Assembly: GCA_918026815.1 (NCBI GenBank)
Contig: CAKJVC010000038.1
Span: forward strand, 124,001-188,000
DNA: 64,000 nt
Origin: Chalara sp. BL73
Taxonomy: Eukaryota > Ascomycota > Leotiomycetes > Helotiales
Reading direction: 5' to 3'
The translations under genes and the position numbers were made by a program. Below the pieces are notes generated by a model that searched no databases, was not told the DNA's origin, and saw only the letters and a program-made list of their open reading frames with translations. Within the stretch, counting starts at the first letter, position 1; every line of letters begins with the position of its first letter. This document shows positions 57,501-64,000 of this stretch, in pieces.

Positions 57501-60324
57501 TAATAAATGTCATTTATATTTTGCTGGGATTAATAAAGGTTAAATGTAGTACCCGTTCGCAGGAGTTTTAGGCCATGACGAAGTTAAAACAGAAAGCCCC
57601 TGTGAAGGAGTTGGCCAGATCCTGCCTCCATCTTGTCAGAAATAGCGATATATGCCGATATATGCTTAAGGTGACGGAAATATAAGTCTATAAAATGTAG
57701 GCAGCAATTTGGAGCCTGCTGAGAGTAGTTGAAGTTGTGATGAAGGGGATATGATTCTCTAGATATAGACGCAGCTTCTTATAAAACAATATAGCGATAC
57801 GGCTCCGTAGAGAACTAGAACTCCTTTCTCTCCACAATCTCCACCATCTCCACATTCTCCATGACCCCGCTAAGCAATTCTTGTAGTCAAGTTTGAGTAG
57901 GGATGTTGCCATATATGGCTTAGTGCGCTGAACAGAGGGTTTAACCGAAAAAGGCATATTCCTTTTTTTTCTGGTGCCGAGTTGGCTTGCCGAGCCGAAA
58001 GTCAGTGCCGAAAGTAGATTGAAAGCGCTTCTGGTGTGGTGATGTTTGGTAATGATGACTAGGTGCTTGGCATGAACAAGTCTCAAAATACGCATCATGT
58101 GAAATCTGCTCCTTAGTGCCTGGTGTTCGTACCAGTTTGATCCATCACAGTTGGAACCTTGCTCTCACGCGCGTCCAGAAACAAAAACTCTAGGATCTTC
58201 TTATTACCCATAGTCTCTCATGCCTTCAACGCTACTGCTTCGGGGCTTTGGGTAAGACGTATTATACGGTGCCACAGTAGTGTGACCCTTAAACTAGACC
58301 CGTAGTCTCTTATTGGACTTAACTCAGGAGACAATAAGGCCATTAAATCGGTGTATTCTATGACCCAGGTATTGTAGAGCCGTTTAGGCTGAACCGTGCG
58401 GCCGTGCTATTTTTTTTAAAAAAAAAGAAATTTTGAAAAATTAAAAAAAAAAAAAATTACGTAAGGCCTAGTAGCCAATCCAAATAGTACTTGAAACTAG
58501 ATAATGCATGTTAGTACAATGTGTCCGGTCGATGTCTTGCCAGGTCTTCGACCAAAAGGGCTATATTCCTTTGCTAAATATACCCAGAACATGGCAGCTG
58601 ATATGATTATGCTGTTTCACTAGTTGTTCCTTCTTTCACTAATCTCTTGTTCAATGCAAATTTTTAGTCCTTTGTTTAAGACCTCTGTAAGTGTGCGAGA
58701 AGTTTCCCATAGCAATTTTCCTTGAAGAAGAGGCGGCATACTGTAGTGGCAGTTCCATAGTTCGTCTATTTTTATTACTAGTCTCGCAAATATTGGTGGC
58801 CATCCCGTTACATCTTTAGGAGAGGTGATAATGGATAATAATGAGTCCTGTTCAGTGTGCGGAGGCTATGATCGTTGTCCCACTTGCCTTCGTAAACATT
58901 CTACTCCAAGAGACCTTCGATCTAGCGAGAAGTAGTGCTCTCTCAAGCAGTTACACAGCCCGTGGAGAAGAGGAAGCGAATTAGAACAGTTCAGCAGCAA
59001 CATCTGAAATATAGTCTGACATAATCTTCCTATTCTGTAGCTGTTCAGCTATTGCACTTGACTCCAATGTGACTACATGAAATTAGCTTGAGTTGTTGTG
59101 CTAGTTGTGGTCTTCAGGGTCTGTACCTGGAGGCTTACAGCAGGGCTTATTTGAAGCTGGTGGTGTTTGAACGGATAAAGGTGGGCTCTGTCGTGCAGCA
59201 AACAAAGGTTTTTGGTCTGATGTCGAATTTTTCAGTGTAGAAAGAGACTTATGGTAGGTGAGTGGTGTAAGTCAATGTTTTTGATAACACGATAGAGATT
59301 AGTATTATCTCTATGGATCGTTTGATCAAATGTGCTGGCTTGATTTTGTTGAGCTCCTGGCGAAGTGCAGAACTGTCGAACCTGATATGAGATAGGGGTA
59401 TCAGAAGTTTGAGTTTGTCGGCTTTCAGGATATGAGGCTCCGACTTAGGATAGACATCCTCAGAAGCTGCTTCGATATGTGCGTACCCTCTATAGTCTGT
59501 TCTTCTATAGCTATATCACTACCATCAATATAGTGCTGTGGGCGGAGGGAACGTGGCATAGATATTGTTTTATTCTTAAGGACTCAATGACAAAATTAAT
59601 ATGCCAATTTTACATGTGGGATTTGAGATCGAGATGGTGAGGAGATGCTTTAGAAGGATATTACCTATGGTGACGTATGACTCTAAAGGTCCGATATTAG
59701 ATTTCGACCAAGAAGGCCAGTTCCGGTTGTATCAGCTTAGCAGATTGGTTACGGGGCTCAGCCTTGAATTATGAGGAATGAAGCGATGTGGTCGATCGCG
59801 GTTGGTAGCCCGAGGTTCACAAGCAGTCCGCGTAGCACAAGTAGTACATCCAGATAAAATTACCGCAGACTCATCAAAGCAAACGAAACCATATATACGT
59901 CTTTCGAAGCCGGTGCCCATTAGTTCTTTATCAGCTTCCTTCCATTATCCCTTTTAAGGACTCAGGTCAGCATTTTAACTCTACCTTTGCCTCATATTCC
60001 CTCTTTTCACTTCGTACTTCAATGTCATAATAGCACAGGTTTGACAAAAACTCCTGACAAGGTGATACAAAATGGGGAACCTATGACCATCTTTCGTATC
60101 ACAAGCTGTATATTGCCTCCGGATCCTTACATGATTGATCACATATCACTAACGAAATCAGCGTAGCTTCGCAATTTGCTGTCAATCCCCCTTTTCTTAT
60201 TCTTCATTTTTCTATAAGACGTCTAAGCAATGGAAGCACACTTTTCTTTAGTTCCCAGGCCTCCCTTAGTTATTGAAACCAATCACCTCACCGTCAATTA
60301 GACACAATTGCACAAGCAGCAGCA
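57501..60324. other. AT-rich decayed region
   Basis: About 2.8 kb, with the likely 5' remains of the MFS relic at the left (to about 58100, minus frame 57688-58098) and an A/T homopolymer stretch at 58410-58460. The two-CxxC ORF at 58831 is listed separately. No other gene seen. Confidence 0.45.
58831..58935 (+). CDS. Putative 34-residue two-CxxC microprotein
   Basis: ATG at 58831 to TAG at 58935. The peptide has CSVC and CPTC separated by eight residues (CSVCGGYDRCPTC), a compact four-cysteine zinc-ribbon-like or redox-like arrangement, followed by a basic tail (LRKHSTPRDLRSSEK). Too short for firm calling, and surrounded by decayed sequence; it could equally be a fragment of a Zn2Cys6 or zinc-ribbon gene. 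No conservation can be tested here. Confidence 0.25.
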   Translation: MDNNESCSVCGGYDRCPTCLRKHSTPRDLRSSEK

Positions 60325-60619
60325 ATGCGTCTACTACTTAGTCTGTGTTTCCTATTTCTCAATATCCCTTCTATCACTAACTTGGTCAGTGCTGTCCATA
60401 TCTCTTCCAACTACCGTATCTGCAGCATACTATCTCGATTGTGGAGGTACAGGTGCCTTCGGAGGACCTTCGATTGCCTGCCGTGTGAAGTACAACTACT
60501 CATGTACAAACAATGGAATCTTAACAATTCCAGATTCTAAGAAGCAGTGTCCGTACAAGTGCGTGTGTAAATGCTCAAGCGACTTCTGCATTACTCGAGG
60601 ACAGAACGAAGCTGCGTGA
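60325..60619 (+). CDS. Small cysteine-rich secreted protein candidate (effector-like)
   Basis: Exon 1 is 60325-60388 with the signal peptide MRLLLSLCFLFLNIPSITNL; exon 2 is 60426-60619 with YYLDCGGTGAFGG, IACRVKYNYSCTN and the cysteine cluster KKQCPYKCVCKCSSDFC. The mature part has eight cysteines in about 65 residues. The two parts are in different frames; they join in phase through a 37-nt GT-AG gap (GTGCTG to CTGCAG), giving 85 aa. That is shorter than any other intron here, so a frameshift (pseudogene) is the alternative. The exon 2 frame alone has no ATG. Cysteine pattern and size fit a secreted effector or antimicrobial-like peptide; no named family recognised. Confidence 0.5.
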
Positions 60620-62417
60620 TTCGAGGTGGGGGTGACAAAGCAAATAGAGAAGAGAGGCCAAAAAGGATTTGAGGGGGAGGCGAGGAGATTAACTGGATGT
60701 GCTGAAATCTGCCGGCCAGATATCTCATGTACAAAACCAAACTTGTTTAAGTTCTATGCAATCCAGCTTTCTTTTGCTCAATCAGAACCCCTATTTTCTT
60801 TCATATTCCACTCAGAATCAGCACTTTACCCCTATTCAGTACTCGCTACTTGTCCATCCCAAATTCTCTCCAAGTTTGGAAGCTCGATATTCTGCGCAGA
60901 TAGCTCGTCTATATACTGCATCGCAGCTGGTGTGAGAGGATGCTTTCTCTGTTGTTGTCGAATGCGTTGGCGGTCTTTATAACAGAAGACAATTACAGCC
61001 ACAGCTCAGAAGAGTTAGAGAAGAGCCCTCAGAGATAGTTACCGGTTACGAAAGAGAAAGAGGGTGCTATACTAACTGAAGAGTAAGACAAGGAATAATG
61101 CGAAAACAACCCCGGCGATATCACGTACACCAAACGAGCGAAGATTCATTAGCTGCAAGCAAGTAGGTACAAAAGAAACTACGGTTTGGCCGGAAGTGAA
61201 GCAATTGGTTCTAGGAGAATATTGATTGAGATAGCATGAGCTTTGGAAAGGTCTGTGCTAGTAATAAGAAAAGAGATTAGAGTCAAATATCTTATAAAAC
61301 GTTAAGTCAGGGCAATCTCTAAATAGTCCATATAAGTTTCGATGTGTAAGAAATGATATTGCCAGTCAAGTTTCATTACGCAGAACTTGTAAGGAGAAGT
61401 AGATATCAGATGCCACTGCTTATAAGCTAGCACAACAGCATTTAAAGCTCTTTGTTACAGAATTTGCAGTACTTGTCCGAGATCAAAATTCTGTCATGTT
61501 GAATCAAACTAACGAAATGCTGAGACATAAAAATCTACCCTAGGAGAGATATGTACATGGTGTCTCGCTGCTGGAATCGTGACATCCACAAAGATGGCTC
61601 TTACAAATTTGGACGGTATGGGGGTAGAATCCGACATATTCCACTGACTGGCTTTGTGCATTTAATTGAGACACCATGTTCTTTGATATCTCATCACGAG
61701 CGCATCCGTGCGACCTAGGAATTGTCATGCTGCTAACCAATATTCTCCTCAGTTACTGAAGATCGGGGGAAAATGAGCAAAACTCAGCACATTGAACAGG
61801 GTTATCATTTCCACTAAGGCTTGCCTCAGTATGGCACAGGGTGCATATGACCCAAATGTACTGAGTAGTGATAGGTCTCATATCTCCAACCAGACGTTTC
61901 GTGCAGAAAGCTTCGACGAAATCGATATATCATCCTCGGTTTAAGACCTGCAAAGTGCCCTAGGTCTGCATCATCAATGTTTTGTGTATTATACTAAAAG
62001 GCAAATGATATGGTGGTCAACATCAAATTACTTTACGTAGGCGGTCTCACCGTCCTATGAAGAGAGTAGAGCCTTTTTCGACCATTCCACAAACTGTATC
62101 GCAATGAGAATTTCCTCCATCTAGCCTATGTGTTCCCGAGATATTGGCGTAATACGGTCTCTGAAGTTGTGATTTTGTGGTACACGGCATCTGATGTCTC
62201 GGTTACTTAGTGTTCTCTCTTTTATTGGTGAAAATTTAACTTGGCTTGGTCACCGGCAGCCTTAATCCGCTGGTTCTGGTAATGGCTATTTCAAGCCCAT
62301 ATATTCGCCGTCGGACTCCAGCTTTCTTTCAGCAGTACAACTTAATCATAAACATATTTCCAAGTTTCAGTCACTACTCCAAGCAACCGACTAAATTTCA
62401 ACTCTTGAAGTTCAAAA
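60620..62417. other. Intergenic, no recognisable gene
   Basis: About 1.8 kb, AT-rich. ORFs to 118 codons (60626-60982 +, Ser/Phe/Cys-rich with a C-terminal basic end) have no signature. Nothing else seen. Confidence 0.45.
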
Positions 62418-62768
62418 GTGTTGCCCATCCAATCAGATGATGCATTTCCAAGGTCAACACTACTCATTTCATATTTCTGTCAGCTCATAGAATACTCTAC
62501 TGACCACAAATATACAGCAAATATCATTTCGCTAGCATTATCTCTCCTCCGCTTCTCAGCGGCAGCCCCGACTCCAAATCAATCATCTGTTCACACTGCT
62601 GCTCGCCCACCTCCAAACTATTGGGTTCTGGAGTGTTCTTCCCCACATTTGACAGATTCTTGTCGACGACTTAATTGGCGTTGTGGTCCAACAACTAATA
62701 CCCTGTATCCAGGGCATCAAAGTCCTACATACCCATGCCATTTGTGTCATTGCAAGATGGTGTTGTAG
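62418..62768 (+). pseudogene. Second cysteine-rich secreted-protein-like ORF, lacking a start codon
   Basis: Open frame ending TAG at 62768 with no ATG. It contains a signal-peptide-like core, NIISLALSLLRFSAAAPTPN, then a mature-like part with six cysteines: WVLECSSPHLTDSCRRLNWR, then CGPTTN and PCHLCHCKMVL. A hydrophobic stretch followed by APTP is a usual secretory cleavage context. An ATG is replaced by ATA-type triplets just upstream (AAATATACAGCA), which would fit decay of a start codon. Size and Cys cluster near the C terminus recall the candidate at 60325; no clear sequence identity. Confidence 0.35.
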
Positions 62769-64000
62769 GAGGTAGTTTCGGACTTGGAGGAGGATAAACT
62801 GAGATGGATGGCTTGTATAGGAGAGTAGTTTGGCTATAGAAGCGGTGATTTTTTTAACCAATATTTTATTAGCGCGCTGCGGTCATGGAACTGAGGTCAT
62901 TGGATATCACATCCCGTTCACTCTTGCATAGGTTCATATGCTCACATGACATAAAGTCTTGAGTTCGAATGCATCGTTCAAACGTTTGAAAGACTCATAA
63001 AATGGGCATGTTAAATGTTCTTCTATCAGAGTTTCATGTGGAGATTATGGAAATTATTCCTTGATATTTTGGGAATGTGAAGAGTCGTTGGCTTGGCAAC
63101 TTGATGTTATTGCTAAGTCGACAAATTTGACTACTCTCTCATCAATTTTTGGAGATAGAGCCTTATTTCTAAGATATCATATGCTCCTATTTGAATATCA
63201 ATATGAGAGCTTCTCAAGACGTACCACAGGCAGATACTCAATAGCATGCCGCCTCTAAGCCTCGCTAGAAACGTACAAGTTCAGAGTCATCCGCGATTAT
63301 CAGAGCGCCTATGCTAGTCAATTCTATCTGCAACCTGTGCTAGTCATTACTTCATCCACCTGATCGGGATCCGCTTAGCCAATCTTGGGATCCCACTCTT
63401 GACACTCAGAGACCATTGATACTTCGCCGTTCCTCAGTCGAAGTGTCTAGTGGAGCCGCTCATGGCTGTGCGCTTTGTATATTGATACTATCGTCCTTGC
63501 CACCGCTCAGCTAGCATATAATGCAACATGATTCTGTCACTTCTTTCAATATATTTCTCAATTCCTGCGTGACCAAAACCGCTTCCTTGCAATCATCGTA
63601 GAACCCTTGGATGTACATGAGAGATCCATATCCTACTTTTATCGTTTGAACCATATAGCCCTCTATCTAGAAAAACGCTCGTTACTCTTATTGCATTTAG
63701 TTAGGTCTCAAAACTAGTTCGCGCTAGATATGCGACATGTCATGTGTGACGATCAACGCTCAACCACTTCCGGAGCAAATTACTGTAAAAAAATCACAAA
63801 AAACTGGCTTCCTGTATGTATTCCTATGCTTCTATAAAAGCGGTTCTTACTCTGACAGGATATTTAGTCGGCTTAACGAGCTAATAGAGATCAAGTGGAT
63901 CATCGATTTGGCGAGTTCTGGCAAATCTTCTTCTGAATTTGTCTCTATCACGATCTGCTAAAGCAATATATGCATTCAAATCTGTCCACTTCTTTAGGTG
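62769..64000. other. AT-rich, no recognisable gene
   Basis: About 1.2 kb to the right edge with only short frames (up to 74 codons). No repeat or RNA gene recognised. Confidence 0.45.

Overview
The window reads as nuclear DNA of a filamentous ascomycete (Pezizomycotina). The evidence is short GT-AG introns (mostly 46-110 nt, often with a CTAAC-like branch point), fungal-type orthologues (Ifa38, Erg28, Gal7, Arv1, Vma9, Arg2, Gvp36-like BAR protein, Ubc15-like E2), a Zn2Cys6-type regulator relic and mutational decay of accessory genes that resembles RIP. A species cannot be fixed from sequence alone; a Leotiomycete is my guess only. || Layout. (1) 1-7.4 kb is a compact core block: the N-terminal 983 codons of nucleoporin Nup170/Nup155 (runs off the left edge), the fatty-acid-elongation ketoreductase Ifa38, then divergently Erg28, and convergent to it Gal7. 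(2) About 7.4-42.8 kb is a gene-poor accessory island. Its main content is a six-member paralogue family (A-F, all on the minus strand, at 10.0, 17.4, 19.7, 24.6, 31.0 and 35.1 kb). Five members share a first exon of exactly 53 nt, a phase-2 intron and a C-terminal tryptophan/tyrosine box of about 32 residues. Part of this array (about 18.2-20.3 versus 22.8-25.3 kb) is a segmental duplication. The island also holds a double-hairpin foldback element, a 20-bp minisatellite, C4-type hexamer tracts, a secreted SsuA/THI5-like substrate-binding protein and a coiled-coil gene with two apparent frameshifts. (3) 42.8-54.1 kb is a second core block: ARV1, VMA9, a 3-hydroxyisobutyrate-dehydrogenase-like enzyme, ARG2, a BAR-domain protein, an E2 enzyme and an AsaB/CmcJ-type oxygenase. 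(4) 54.1-64 kb is again accessory and decayed: an orphan ORF, relics of an MFS sugar transporter and a fungal transcription factor with in-frame stops, a 34-residue two-CxxC ORF and two small cysteine-rich secreted-protein candidates. || How it fits together. The core blocks hold unrelated housekeeping genes (nuclear pore, very-long-chain fatty acid and sterol metabolism, galactose use, ER lipid homeostasis, vacuolar acidification, arginine synthesis, ubiquitination). The most unusual content is the A-F family: no recognised domain, basic N terminus, Q/H/Y/S-rich middle, conserved C-terminal box, similarly placed TATA-like elements in four members, one strand. I do not know its function. All splice models are by eye from splice signals, frame continuity and family resemblance; the reported exon sums are multiples of three unless stated.
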